NCBI GenBank assembly: GCA_023614405.1
Contig: CM042686.1
Span: 353,436,412 to 353,500,411 of the forward strand
DNA: 64,000 bases
Direction of reading: 5' to 3'
From: Avena insularis
Taxonomy: Eukaryota > Streptophyta > Magnoliopsida > Poales > Poaceae
Part shown: piece by piece, positions 40,063 to 51,460 of the stretch
Position numbering within the stretch: position 1 is the first letter of the stretch
Layout of the letters: every line of letters starts with the position of its first letter
Translations under genes and position numbers: made by a program
The notes under the pieces: generated by a model
Databases searched by the model: none
Told to the model about the DNA's origin: nothing
Seen by the model: only the letters and a program-made list of their open reading frames with translations

Positions 40063-40961
40063 CTATGCATCTTCATTGCTAGCAGCCTTCTTCCGCAGCC
40101 TGGGTACCAAGCATTCACGTCCACTGGCTTCTTCATTTCCTGCCTTCTTCCTCTTCCTCGGTGCCAATTTTCTTAGCTTCATGTATACTGCATCGCCGGG
40201 ACAATGGGCACCAGAATCATGCCCAACATCATCTTTCCACTCATTTTTAATTTCTTCGGGCAGCAAAATGACTGACCCGACAGTCATGTTTCTAACCTTG
40301 CGGCGCTTCCTGTCAAAGAAACAAGACTGTTGGATAACTGCCCAATATCTACAGAGTAAATAAAACAAATATTACAATTCAGCACAAACATGCGAACCCC
40401 AAGAGACCTTTTCTTACCAGGAGCTAATTGGGTTCGAGCAACCACCCTGTCCAAGAATAGAAGGGCAACTCCTAGTTGCAGCAGCTTCCACATCTAGTAC
40501 ATCACAATTTAGCTCAAACATGCAAGCCGAAGCATACCTTTTCATCAACCCAATTAGTTGATTGTCACACGTTAGAGGAACCATGATGCCACGTTCATCC
40601 ATGAAGCTGAACTTTGTAGTCTGCTTCGGCCATAATTCATCATGATTACACAGAGCAGCAACCATACCAGATATAGTGCAGATATGCACATGCGCTTCTT
40701 CCGTCATGATACAATGGTGTCCATACCACTTGCCCTTAGAGTTGTACCTGAAGAGGACTACCGTAACCAGGTAAGGGTGGTCCGCGCAGATCCCACTTGA
40801 CAGAAAACTGTGGACAAAATATGTTTGTCAGTGTTGGCCTAACAAACAATTTGAGGTTCAGTAGCCAGCTAGCAGTTATAATTAGTGCGAATAGTAAAGA
40901 GAAGGGTAGCTCACCCGCTTGTAGCCAGAACTACTTCTTCCTTGGTAGTAGGAACTGCCAT
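40063..40961 (-). CDS. Spliced 200-residue nuclear-type protein of unknown function (three exons)
   Basis: Reading right to left, the exons are 40,961-40,915, 40,807-40,538 and 40,348-40,063, totalling 603 nt with stop TAG. Introns of 107 and 189 bp have GT...AG ends (GTGAGC...CACAG and GTATGC...TGTAG). Both are phase 2 and join codons cleanly, which is strong evidence for a real gene model because three separate ORFs fuse into one without a stop. No domain was recognised. Residues 17-106 look globular, with several Cys, His and Trp. Residues 118-125 (DRKRRKVR) and 163-174 (KLRKLAPRKRKK) are basic clusters of nuclear-localisation type, and the C-terminus is charged. The start is the first ATG before exon 1's splice donor. 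It may be a host gene or a captured fragment. Expression is unknown. Confidence 0.7.
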
Positions 40962-41439
40962 CCTCCAAGCTGCTCAGCTCGTCGGTGGCGGAGGCGGGCT
41001 AGAGCCTTGCAACGGCGGCTACGGCATGCGCCATTGGAGCTCAGGATCAGCGATTGGGCGCAGAAACTTGGCGCTGGAAGTCAAATGTCTGAAGGGATCG
41101 TCCTACCTGGAGGGTGGATTCCGATGTTGCCGGTGCTAGGGGAAGGTGGGAATGGATTTGTGAAATCGGTCAACGCATCCAATCCACTTAGCTACTCGAT
41201 TTGCCTAAGAGGTTGCCACACTGGCGCTCGCATCACGGACAGACGACCGACATGAGGGTCCCGACCGTCTACTTCATGGGGCAGTTTAACGGAATGTTTG
41301 AATTTGGCAGGGGTGAGATGAGTTTGCCTCGAAATGGCCCCTCTCAGTAGTTGGCGGCCCAACATTTCGAAACGCGGCAATTTCAGGCAACTTAGGTACC
41401 GCCATGCGCTGGCCTGCGAACTTTGGTACCGCAGACGAA
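40962..41439. other. Upstream flank of the minus-strand gene
   Basis: GC-rich sequence that on the - strand would carry the promoter and 5' UTR of the three-exon gene. Short ORFs on + (40,797-41,255) run antisense through that gene's first exon and are not supported. The junction with the retrotransposon fragment is near 41,440 but not sharp. Confidence 0.4.
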
Positions 41440-42091
41440 CAGGCCCAAGGGTGCCATGGCTGACTTCTGCGAGGAGAACGGCATTCGACTCAACCTCGCT
41501 TCAGTCGCCATCTGGAGTCGAATGCCAAGCAGAGCACGCTAACCAAAGCGTCCTCCACGACCTCAAGCCAAAACTACATGTCCCCCTCGAACGGACCCCT
41601 GGATGCTAGGTCGAAGAGCTCCCCTCCGAGCTATGGGGCATCCGAACCTCTGTCAGCTAATCGACAGGGTTCACCCCCTTCTTCATGGTGTACGGAGCCG
41701 AAGCCATCATGCCGACCGACCTGGAGCACGACTCGCCTCGAGTCGTGCACTACACGGACGAAGACAACGAGGTAGCCTGTCAAAATGGGGTCGACCTGCT
41801 GGATGAAGCCCGCGGCCTAGCTTGCTCCCTCACCACCATCTACCAGCCAGGTCTCTGCCACTACAAAAGCTGCCGAGTTCGGACTCGCACCTTCGAGGAG
41901 GGCGACCTCGTCCTGCGACTCATTTAGGACAAAAAGGGCATGCACAAGCTCTCTCCCCCGTCGGATGGGCCATTCGCATAGGGCGAGTCCTTGGAAAGAA
42001 AGCCTACTAACTTATCAACATACAAGGTAACGGCCATCTCGGCGTCGAGCGGCCATGGAATGTGAAAATCCTCCGAAAGTTCTATACATAG
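41440..42091 (+). pseudogene. 3' end of gypsy pol (integrase C-terminal part), degraded
   Basis: Translated segments match the end of grass Ty3/gypsy integrase: a FCEENGIRLNLASV stretch near 41,466, then VYGAEAIMPTDLEHDSPR near 41,690 and EEGDLVLRL near 41,900. The natural C-terminus (ERPWNVKILRKFYT, stop TAG at 42,089-42,091) is in another frame, so at least one frameshift is present. TAG interrupts the reading at 41,926 where a Gln codon would be expected. Everything upstream (gag, protease, RT, RNase H and most of integrase) is missing, so the element is 5'-truncated. The antisense ORF downstream points to a Tat-lineage element. Confidence 0.8.
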
Positions 42092-42947
42092 AACTAAATC
42101 TTGTACTTAGCTGAAAAATGATGAAATAAAAATAATGTTCACACAAATTGTGTCCACTCGCCATTTCTTGTGTCAATCACACTCGTACATCTAACAATAC
42201 GCTAACTACGGTAGTAAACCCTTGGTCGAGCGACCGACACGGCTAAGTATTGCGGCTCAAGGGCACCGAAAATATTCGAGCCTTGCACCGTCCACAAAAA
42301 CGCAAACCCGAAGCCACCATCGGAGTCACCCCACTCGACTGGATTTTCGAGCCAAGACCACCAATCACGCTTCCCACAGTGCCCCGTCCTCCCCATCCAC
42401 GTGCAAAGTAAATCAAATGATTAAATACCACGCCCGGGGACTCGTCCAAAATGACCCTTACGCGGCTTGGGAATACACCAAGTATGAGAGCATGCCCTGG
42501 ACTCGCCATGCGACTAACTCTACGAGTCAAGAGGAGATACGTATTACAAACAATGCACCAAGTCCTTACCTACGTGGGCATGCGACTCGAACGGTTAAGT
42601 ACCACGCTCGGGGACTCGCCCAGTCAACCCCGTCCAGGTTTAGGGAAAACACCAAGTACAGAGAACCCCTTGGGGTCGCCAAGCAACTGTCTCCACGAGC
42701 CACGACGATTCAACCTAAGTTACATAAATAGCTTCCAAAAATATGTCACCAGTGCCAAAGCACATGCGCACAACTAACCCCTACCAGCGAATACGCTCGG
42801 GGACTCACACAATCAAAACAAATAAAATCACCAAAGCTAATGCGAGTCGATTGATATATCCACAAAAGTGACAAAATATATTGTTCACCACCAAAATAGT
42901 TTACAAAGGGCCAATCGCTACACAAATTTATGCTTCAAAGCAATTCT
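42092..42947. mobile_element. Spacer of the Tat-type gypsy fragment with an imperfect ~175-bp tandem repeat
   Basis: Non-coding sequence between the end of pol and the antisense ORF. The motif CGGGGACTCG(C/T)CCA followed by ACACCAAGTA recurs at about 42,436 and 42,611, suggesting two diverged copies of a ~175-bp unit. Further GGGGACTC motifs occur at about 42,795, 43,574 and 44,130. Such GGGGACTCG-rich spacers are common beside antisense ORFs in grass gypsy elements. Confidence 0.5.
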
Positions 42948-45927
42948 TCACTCTACAGGCTTTGATGAAGAGGCACCGTCAACACCCTTGACCCGGAAAA
43001 AAGGCTCCCAGGAGTTTGCCAGGTAGGTCATCAACTGCTTCGCGAGCAACGACCGAAAGGGCTGCTCCGACTTCAGGTCGCAATGCGCTGGCTCAGCATC
43101 GTTTGGTACCACCTGCGTCTCTTGACAAGGCAGTAGATCTCCCATCACCAATACACACTCCGCATAAGGAGTGGCCTTGGCAGTCAGCTTGAGGACTTCA
43201 GCAATCTCCACCTTGTTAGTCACCAAAGGGTACCCACTGGTGACGTCGTCGAGATTAAAGTCTTCCGAGAAATGCGCGAGTCCAAGGCTTAATGCAGTAG
43301 TGGCCCCATGGCGGAACACGGACCGTGTCATCCATTCGACGACTGCTGGTGCTTCTTCGAGGTACCGCCACACCTCTATCATTCCCCCGGGAATCACTTC
43401 GGTGGGCGAAATACCTTGGAGGACCGCATGGACGCACATCACCGATGTCGTGGCAGCATTCAACACTACCGTCACACACCGCTTAGCATCAAACATCTGC
43501 ACAACCGGATCTCCTTGTCCAATAATAGCTGCACATCGTTAGAAAAATCAAGATCTGGTGGAAGAACACCCTCGGGGACTCACTCGCTCGGGGACTCACC
43601 ACGATTAAGTAATGCACTACTCGCAAACAAGCAAAAGTGGAAAACAAGCAACCTGATGGAATCGGAGGCAAGCCTCACCTGCAGCCCCACAATAATGGAA
43701 TCGGAGGCTTTACGCTTTTCATCCGCCACCACGACCGTAGCCTTCACCCTCTCCTCAGAAGAATTCATCACCTCCTTCGCCGCTTCTAGCTCCTTTTCCA
43801 GCGAGCTGGCCCTCTCCTCCGCTGCGATTGCCGAAGCCTTCACAACATCCATATCAGCAGCAGGAACATAACCCTCACAGGCCTTGGTGAGTACGGTGGC
43901 GTGATCATCTACGATCAAGAAAATAAAAATCAACAACCACACAGTCACAAGAACTTCAAACTTTGCAAGATAGAAACTGACCTGTAGTCGCTTGGAGTCG
44001 CCAATTAGCCTCTTGAGCCACTCGCAGGTCGTGCTCCATTCGCTCCATTATGGTCCACCGCTCAACCGATTCAACCTGCAAGCCCTAACACAAAGATGTC
44101 ACACACGACCCTACTAACCCGACCCTCGGGGACTAGATAATTGAAGCTTGAGTGTCTAGCTGCTGAAATTCAGGGACTAGACCCTCGGGGACTGGACATA
44201 CCTAGAGTGCGGCACCCAACATGCGTGAAGCTCGATGGCATCCACTGAAGGCACCAGGAATATAGTGCGCCCATGATGCTACCCGATGTCGCTGTCAATG
44301 ATCTCCAGAACTTGTGGCGACTGTGTGTCAGTCACCCCGACAAAGGCTTTCGCCATGAAACCCGGAATGGCGTGGCCATCGCCCCTGGAGGCCTAGTCGC
44401 TGGTGTGGATGCCTCCGATGGCAGGCCTGCCTTGGCTGGCTCCGTCCCAACGGTCGCCTCCTCTTTAGGAGGGATTACAGAGTCGCCTTCCCCCGCGCCT
44501 GAATCCGCCACGGTGATGGTGTCGCCCTTCTTCTTCTTTGCGCCTACATCTGGTGCCTCGATGGTCTCTCCTTTCCTCTTCCTGGAAGGGCCATCTTCAT
44601 GTTTGGTACTGGCCGGTTGAACTTTGGCCACTGAAGGACGACTGATCTTCTTAGGGCCGCCCCTGCTAGATCACCACGATCAGCAATTAGGAAATTCCAA
44701 AAGCAGCGAATTATGACAAGTGACAAAGAGAAAAACTCACCTGGCAACCGGAATGAAGCATAGGCCCGTGCTAATGTGCATGAGCTTCTCTAGCTCGGGG
44801 CCTATCTTGCGAGTTAGCCCCCTTTCCAATATGTTTGTCTGCCGCATCGCCATGGGCTTCTCTGCCGACGCGCCTGCGGCCGCAGGGACCTCCGGCCTTG
44901 TCGATGTCGGCATCTCCTGCGTCTCCTTCGTCGGTGGAGTCGTTGATCCCGTGGCCGCTTCAACTCTAGCTCTAGTGGCGCCAAAGTCCCCGGCGCTCCA
45001 TGGCGATTGGGGCCTTCGACCCCACAACAACGTCTACGGCCTCTGATTCCATCATTGGAGTTGGGTCCTTAGGAATCTTCGACGTGTCCGTGGATTCCTC
45101 GTCATCAGATTCACCTTGCGACTCAAACATGGCCACTGATTTGGCCGTCAACTTCGCTGGTGACTTCAGCCTTAGCGTGGGGTTTGGTCGGTGTGGCCAC
45201 CTTCCAAGAGTTGTGCTCCTCCATGGGGTCTGCGTCGCTGTCATGCTCCTCGAGGCTGCGGCTAGCCTCGGTCTCGCGCTGCTTTTGGCCGCGGGTCTTC
45301 CGGGCTACATACGAAGGCACCTACACCTCCATGACTGAAATCCTCGCTCTCGGAGCTCCCTTCTTTCTCCTAGAGCTCCTCGAGAACTTCCTTGTAGAGT
45401 GGGGGAAGCCATTTCTCAAGGACCCGGAAAAGTTGAAGATGAGAGAAATTAGCAACTACAAAACCATGACTGTGAATCTGTGAATGAGAAAAACAAGGGA
45501 ACTCACCGGAGGAGCCTTCCTCTTCTCAACAATGTACGGATCTAACCCGGCCTTCAAACTTGTGTACTCCGCCTTTGTGATCTTCTTCAGCGCCGCGATG
45601 TAGTCCTCCGACTCCATGGCTCGCTGCTTGACCTTGTTGGGTCTTCCTGCCCAGTATATTGGTACATCCAGTGGGATCGGGTGGCCAGCGGGACCAGTCG
45701 CCGCCCGAGCCAACAATTGTATGGATTGATGGTCTCCAGCCCTTCATCCTCTAGCTCCCTGATCCGCATGAGCATCTCGTCCACGACCATATTCTAGTCG
45801 TCAGGGAGCTTGTCCACCGACAACCAACGCGGCTTTCTCCTTTTGGTGGTGTATATCGGGAGCGACACCTCACCGGAGGGAGTTGATTCCTTCACGAAGA
45901 ACCAATATTTCTTCCATTCGCTCGCTA
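42948..45927 (-). pseudogene. Antisense ORF of the gypsy element, 3' portion (multi-exon)
   Basis: This continues on the - strand the reading frame begun at 51,460, now separated from it by a 5.1-kb insertion. The first exon segment (45,927 down to about 45,510) has EWKKYWFFVKE and later NPYNCWLGRRLVPLA. These are features of the grass putative gypsy-type transposon protein family (Pfam PF04195-like and its relatives). It ends at a GTGAGT donor. Downstream segments are Pro/Ala/Lys-rich (44,332-45,320), a coiled coil (EERASSLEKELEAAKEV, about 43,780) and a C-terminal globular part (42,948-43,502). A stop follows LPDD near 45,795. I infer about six exons. The protein is encoded antisense to pol, as in Tat-lineage elements. 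Its function is unknown. Confidence 0.65.
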
Positions 45928-45932
45928 CCTTC
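45928..45932. repeat. Target-site duplication CCTTC, left copy
   Basis: CCTTC directly precedes the large LTR-like insertion and is repeated at 51,028-51,032. Removing one copy plus the insertion restores the antisense ORF frame. Confidence 0.88.
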
Positions 45933-46583
45933 CGTAGCATCCCAATTGTCTAACAATTATAATGCTACTTTCCTATCCTATATATTGCCACTTCCTACAT
46001 AATTAATTGTATCATCATGATATCATGCTCATGTCACATGCCACCTTGCATTTGAGCATCCTCATGTCATTATGCATCTTTCTGCCAAAAGCTATTTCAT
46101 AAACACCTCTCTTTGTTTTCTAAATAACCCCTCCTTATTTCAAATAGCAAAAGCCCGGTTTTTCCAGATATTTTTTTATCTAAAAATTATTTGCAAAGTA
46201 TTTTAAAATTAAATTAAATAAACATAATGTTTTCGGACAGGAGGAGGCAGCCCAGCCCTTAGGCCAGGCCACCTACAACCCTGGCCCAACAATACCCTTA
46301 ACCCGAAACCTAGACCTACCCTAATCCCCAAACCCTAGATATCTACCACCAGACACACCACTACATGCCGCACTCCCTCGCACGCGACCACACCCGGCCT
46401 ACCACGACACACACCCGCTGCACCCACCCCATCCACACGTTACACTGTGATGCACGCTCCCGCGACGCACTCCACGCCAATGCAAAGCACGCTGCACTCG
46501 CCTCATGGACCCGGCCCCACCACGAACTCACCGCGTCCACCCTATGTCACCCACCTACCCCACGTGATCCCCTCCCCATCACC

Positions 46584-46900
46584 AGAGCCGGATCCTCTAA
46601 CGTTGAGGAGTAAAGTCACGGCAAACAAAGAAGGAAAGTCAGGGTAATATAGCTTAAATAGACTATTATGCACTGTAATTATTTATTGGAAGTAATTACT
46701 GTAGACATAAATAAGGTTAATTAAATTTTATTACACCATAATTTTTGTCTATGTATAATTACTCTAAATACATAATAATAATTTTTATTAGACAAATTAA
46801 TTTAAACCATTTTGGCCTTGATCATATGGTTTGCAAGAAGGAAAGTCAGGATACTGTTCGTTCTCTGACTTTACTCCTCAGTGTTAGAGAATCCCGTTCC
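46584..46900. mobile_element. Mutator-like MITE, 317 bp
   Basis: Imperfect terminal inverted repeats of about 35 bp face each other. Their best-conserved core is CTCTAAC, two variable bases, then TGAGGAGTAAAGTCA (left 46,595-46,618, right 46,866-46,889, 22 of 24 identical). The interior is AT-rich and non-coding. The flanks carry 9-bp repeats, CCCATCACC (46,575-46,583) and CCCATCGCC (46,901-46,909), identical at 8 of 9. Nine bases is the duplication size of Mutator-type transposases. Confidence 0.65.
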
Positions 46901-47705
46901 CCCATCGCCTGCTTCCTTCCTCTCTCGCCTCCTCTGCCGTATCCCCTCTCTACCGCTTCCGCAACCCCGCCTCGGTCCACCACTCGCCGGCTTTCCTCTT
47001 CCCCTCCGCCCCGAGCAAAGCCCCAGGTTCCCCTCATCCCGCGAGCCACCACCGCTTGTGCCCCCAAGCTCTTCCCATCCGTCAGGCTGTCGCCCCCGCC
47101 TCCGCATCGAGTCGGCATCACCGCTCACCAAGCTCGCCCAGCGCCCTCGACGCCCTCTGCCCGGGACTCCTCTCTACCTCGCCGTCTGGAGCCGACCTGC
47201 TCCATTCCCGTCATCCTCCTCACTCTGTCCCCTGCTCAGCCGCGCGAGCCCCGCCTCTATGCCTCAAGCCACCGTGCTGCATCTCGAGATTGCCCGGTCG
47301 CGCCCGCCTCAGCGCCTCCATCCAGCAGGCCATGGTTCCTTTGCCGATGCCAGCAACCTCCACGGTACGCGCATCCCCGCAGTGTTGCCGACCGCCCCGT
47401 TCGGTCCTCTCTGTGGCCCTTTTCCCCAGTGCCGCTGTTGTCCGAGCAAGCTCACCGCCAGGACCCCGTCGCCATGGCCTCCTCCACCACAGCGCTACTC
47501 ATGGGCAAGTCCCTGCCCCATGTGCCATCCTTCTCCTTGCGTCCTGGCGCCCGTGTCACCCTTCCCTGGCCACCCGAGCGCCTTCTGCTATGGGAGGTGC
47601 TGTAGTCGTGAACCCTGCTGCCATGAGCTCCTCCTCTGTTTGTTGTTCTGTTCCTACGATGATGTATGTGTCACCCCGTGCAAGTTTAAGGCAGCGTGTT
47701 TATGT

Positions 47706-48308
47706 TATGGTTGCAAGTGGACGTGGGACGCTCATGCGGCGCGCATGGCCGCCCACATAAATTCCTATGCGGATGCCCGCGGACCAGAGAAGAAAATAAT
47801 CGGTAGTTTGCGGCTGCCTCCTGTACCCACATAACCCACATAAATCGTTGCCCAGATTGAAGCAGCCAGCAGCATCCGACCAGATCGGGGCGAACGGCAA
47901 CCAATCAGACCGGATGGCAGCCAAGATCGGAAGGGGGCAGCCTGAATCCAGCGACAGTGATAGAGAAAGGAGAGGGGCGGCTAGGAATCGAATAGTAGAA
48001 GCCCAAATCCGGCATGGCGACCGAGATTGGAAAGGGGCGGCCGGGAATCGAACATGGGCAGCTGGAATCGAGGGAGAAGATGGTGAATCGGGGCTTGATT
48101 AGTTCTGCTTTGGTACAACAGTAAGCTACAGGCTGAGTTGGGGCTGAATCGGAGACATTGTTGCAGAGTATGAACATATGTGGACAAAACTTGGGCGCCG
48201 CATAATTACAATTAGATTTTAGTGGCCTGTCGCGACGTCCCACATAACTATCGTGGTCTTATGTGGCGCGTATGCGGGCTCCCGCATCGCGGCCCACTTG
48301 TAGCCTGA
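47706..48308. mobile_element. Non-autonomous hAT-like element, 603 bp
   Basis: The perfect 8-bp direct repeat GTTTATGT flanks the element (47,698-47,705 and 48,309-48,316). Eight bases is the hallmark of hAT transposases. The ends are inverted repeats: left TATGGTTGCAAGTGG, right (reverse complement) TCAGGCTACAAGTGG, continuing with GC-rich GCGG/CACATAA homology for about 60 bp. There is no transposase ORF inside. Confidence 0.75.
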
Positions 48309-48316
48309 GTTTATGT

Positions 48317-51027
48317 ACCATGCCTTCAACAAGTTTGACCGACGCCATGAGAGGTACCTCCACCGATGCCAAGATCGGCCGACGACGAGACCGACGAGAA
48401 CCACTGTGATGCCACTCCAAGACCCCGATGATGAAACCAAGTCCGCGATCGTTGATCAAGATGGAACACCAAGATCGCCTGATACCACTCACATTCCATT
48501 GCCAAGTTCTATTCCACTATGACCGAGACCACGGAACGCAAAGGTCCCCTTCACGGACGCCAAGGCCCCAAACCCTGACCCCAGAATCGAAGGGCATGTC
48601 CGAAGACCAAGAGTCCCCCCTTCACAGATGCGGCGGCCGAGACCCTGAAGACCGATCCCATCGAACCCCTTTGGTGAACCCTGAACCCAAGATCTCTGAT
48701 ACCCAATGTCACACCTTTCCGAGTCCTATTTTATAAATTGACATCCATATAGATTGTTGCATATCAATTGTACATCTTGCATACATATCTCGCGGCTCCG
48801 GGTAGCATAGTCGATTCACCTCATAATTAAATATGGAGACCATATGCGGGCGCATCTAGCTTATATTGGCTCTATTTAAATTTGTGTAGTAAACCGGTGT
48901 CATGCTTTGCCTTGTTAACACAACATTTAAATTGCGGGGAATCTAAACAACTTGAACCTTATAGTTAATTGTTGGGATCCTAATTTCGCTTAATATGGCA
49001 TAGTTGCATCGTACCTTCGCCATGTCATGCACCATTTAAATATAATGAATACATCAATGTTTATGGGAGCAAAACAAGCCTAAATAATTAATTAATGTAC
49101 CTTATTTCTTGTTTCCACACCTCACCCCTTCCATGCTATGTTACACCATGCAATTGTGCATCATTCCATCATGGCATATTTTGTTTCCTTGTTCCATGTG
49201 ATTTTTATGATTATGCAATGTATTTATTTCGGACCCTGTGTGTTTGTTTTTTATCCGGATAGATACCTAGCAAGGAGAATACCAGGAGCCTCAGGAGTAT
49301 TACCCAGATCCTTCCTATTCTGCAACTGAGCTTCCAGGCAAGCAATTCCCCATGATTGTATACATATAGCACCTATGCCTCTATCTTATTCTTGCATCAT
49401 GGAGTCACGATTGCATTAAACGGAATCCCAAGTATTGCATAGCCTTTACTTTTAAACCCCACCGAAGCTTGTATCCTCAATCCTATGAGCTATTACTACA
49501 GGAGTTTTTTGAGCCATGCGAGTCATAGAATTGCATGTGTAGGGTTTATGCGAGTCTTTGGATAATGAGGTACCTAAACAACTTAAACTGTGTAATAATA
49601 GGATAACTAAAGAAAGAGGAACTAGTGGGAAATAGTAGTTATTTGGTTTTCCACACTCACTTGTGTCCTGTAGGACCCTGAGTACTTGATTCCTGATCCT
49701 TGACTATTCACACTATCCACATCCGGGAGACTCTATGGATCCTCCTTCGTCTGAGCTTGATTCACACTTTATTTCTTGGGGCCACAAACTAGTTTCGGGC
49801 TTTATTACTATCTTGTTCTTATGCCATGCTTTACTGCTTTATTTATGGTTGCGCATGGAGCACCAGTATTGTTTAGGAACCCCGTTCCATGTTTATGCTA
49901 TATCACCAAGCCTAGTCACACTTTCGGGTTCCTAGTCATTTACAGCCATCGCCACACACCCTGGGTCCGTCGAAGATCCGACCGACTTCATAGAGGCTAG
50001 CTTATTGGGGGTGGCCCCCTGAAATAATTTATGAATCCTGTGAATGCATTGTCGTGATGCCTCATTGCTTTTTTATTTGGTTCTTCCCGAGGTTGATCAT
50101 GTGTGTGTTGGTATTTTTGCACCCCTGCAGGGTAAATATTTTCGAAAGCCGTGTCCGCAGTTATGGACGACTTGGAGCATAGTTTCTCGATCATAGAAAA
50201 GCATAACTAAAGTACCATCTTTAATTTAACTAAGACATGACTAGTAAGTAGTGCAATACTCATGGAATGGTTAATAAAATCGCCAACAGATGGGATGTTC
50301 TTCTGCCTTCTCGTCGGTAAGTGAGAAGGAGGGCGAGCGTCCGTCCATATCTGGTTGGCAGATGTGTAGTGTATCTCTATAGAACTGTTTAGCTATTATG
50401 TTTCACTGCAATTGCGCCACCCCAGGTTGTTCCCTTTAGATGCATGCTAAGTATACCTAGGGTCTCACACGATAAATATTTGGTTCAGAAGGACAAGTAT
50501 ACTCTCGAAGATACTGATGATGGTGGCAACAACTGTGAGGTGTAGAGATCCCGAGGATGGAGATCCATGAAATCTGTGGGCAGGATGTGATTATTTTCAG
50601 GGCATCTTATGCCAATTTTCTTGTTGTCCATACTCGGATCTTGTTTTCCACTTCTGCTTGATACTCTGATGTGTGATGTATGAGGATGTATCCTAAACAA
50701 TTATCTCTATCTAGGATATTTGGATCTTGCCGTATGTCGTTGAATATTTCTGTCTCTATTGTTTTTAGATGGTGTGGCTCTGATGTCTATTGTATGTTGC
50801 TGACATACATACTCATGTGGGTATGTTTTTGATCGCTTTACCTGTCGACTACGCCGCTCGCTCTTGTCCCGTTGTTCTTGAAAGTGGGTGGGATGGTTGG
50901 CCGGTACTGTGGCCTGCTCCACGAGGTGGGCTAATATGTGTGGCTGCGCGACCCCATGGTAGTACGTCCTATCCACTTTTGGGTTCATCCTGGCTTTAGC
51001 TTAGAGCGTAGCGTCCAAGGTATTACA
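48317..51027. other. Distal part of the large LTR; no gene seen
   Basis: Mixed-composition sequence without a domain-bearing ORF. A TGTCACACC motif at about 48,706 looked like a possible second LTR start, but it does not match the start at 45,933. No tRNA or other RNA gene was recognised. Confidence 0.5.
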
Positions 51028-51032
51028 CCTTC
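51028..51032. repeat. Target-site duplication CCTTC, right copy
   Basis: Perfect match to 45,928-45,932, directly after ...GTATTACA. Confidence 0.88.
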
Positions 51033-51460
51033 TTTGGCAGCTGTAGCTTTAGGAACTTGGCCTTGGGCTTCAACTGGAAGATAGGGTCGCCCTTCCCTTT
51101 GCAACTGAGGTGACCGTGTAATAGCTCTAGCCAAAGGGGGAAATAGGGGCGACATCTCAGGTAATACTCGCAGAACACGATGAAGATGACGAGTTGCTCG
51201 ACGTTGTGGGGTCCCAAGTCGGAGGGCTTGATGCCGTTGTAGGCACATAAGCGTCAAAAGAAGATAAATGTGGGGAATCCCAGTCCCCTCTCCAGGTGGC
51301 TAAGGAAACAGATGAATTCCCAGGGGCACGGCTTCGGCTCGGTCTCACCGGCCACAGGGATCCGCCAGTTCCCCTTGCAGAGAATCCCGACATCATGGAA
51401 GGATTTCAGGAAGGCCGTGGTGCACTTTGACTTCCCCCATATATCCTTCGGGGGAGCCAT
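51028..51460 (-). pseudogene. Antisense ORF of the gypsy element, 5' portion with start codon
   Basis: Read from ATG at 51,460, the sequence begins MAPPKDIWGKSK and continues with GILCKGNWRIPV, EFICFLSHLERGLGFP and CAYNGIKPSDLGPHN. These are the N-terminal signatures of the putative gypsy-type transposon protein family (PF04195-like) of grasses. One in-frame TGA at 51,254-51,256 stands where CGA (Arg) would fit, a C-to-T change at a CpG. The frame then runs intact to the insertion junction and continues in phase at 45,927 once the insertion and one duplication copy are ignored. Upstream, at 51,593, it is cut off by the chromovirus LTR. Confidence 0.75.

Larger units (their letters stand above)
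45933..51027. mobile_element. Large solo LTR-like insertion (5,095 bp including two nested elements)
   Basis: The sequence between the two CCTTC copies begins CGTAGCATCCCAATTG and ends CCAAGGTATTACA. This fits an LTR with TG...CA ends whose first base has mutated from T to C. No gag/pol, primer site or second copy of its start was found, so it is best read as one very long LTR. Without the two younger insertions (46,575-46,900 and 47,698-48,308, each with one duplication copy) it is about 4.16 kb. LTRs this long occur in Triticeae LARD-type elements such as Sukkula, but I cannot confirm the family. GC-rich ORFs at 46,745-47,834 are low-complexity Pro/Ser/Arg frames spanning a transposon junction and are not genes. 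Confidence 0.7.

Noticed and set aside
40284..40493. A middle exon in the minus-strand gene (around 40,431-40,484)
   Set aside because: Including it creates a TGA at the next junction. Direct splicing of 40,538 to 40,348 keeps the frame.
43171..43871. Plus-strand ORFs opposite the antisense gypsy gene
   Set aside because: They are mirror frames of the minus-strand exons, which carry the family signatures and coiled coil.
46745..47834. 286- and 317-codon Pro/Ser/Arg-rich ORFs
   Set aside because: They cross the boundary of the Mutator-like MITE and the hAT-like element, overlap in two frames, and reflect GC-rich low-complexity LTR sequence.
48706..51027. A second LTR starting at TGTCACACC
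   Set aside because: Its beginning does not match 45,933 onward, so the 45,933-51,027 segment is better explained as one LTR.
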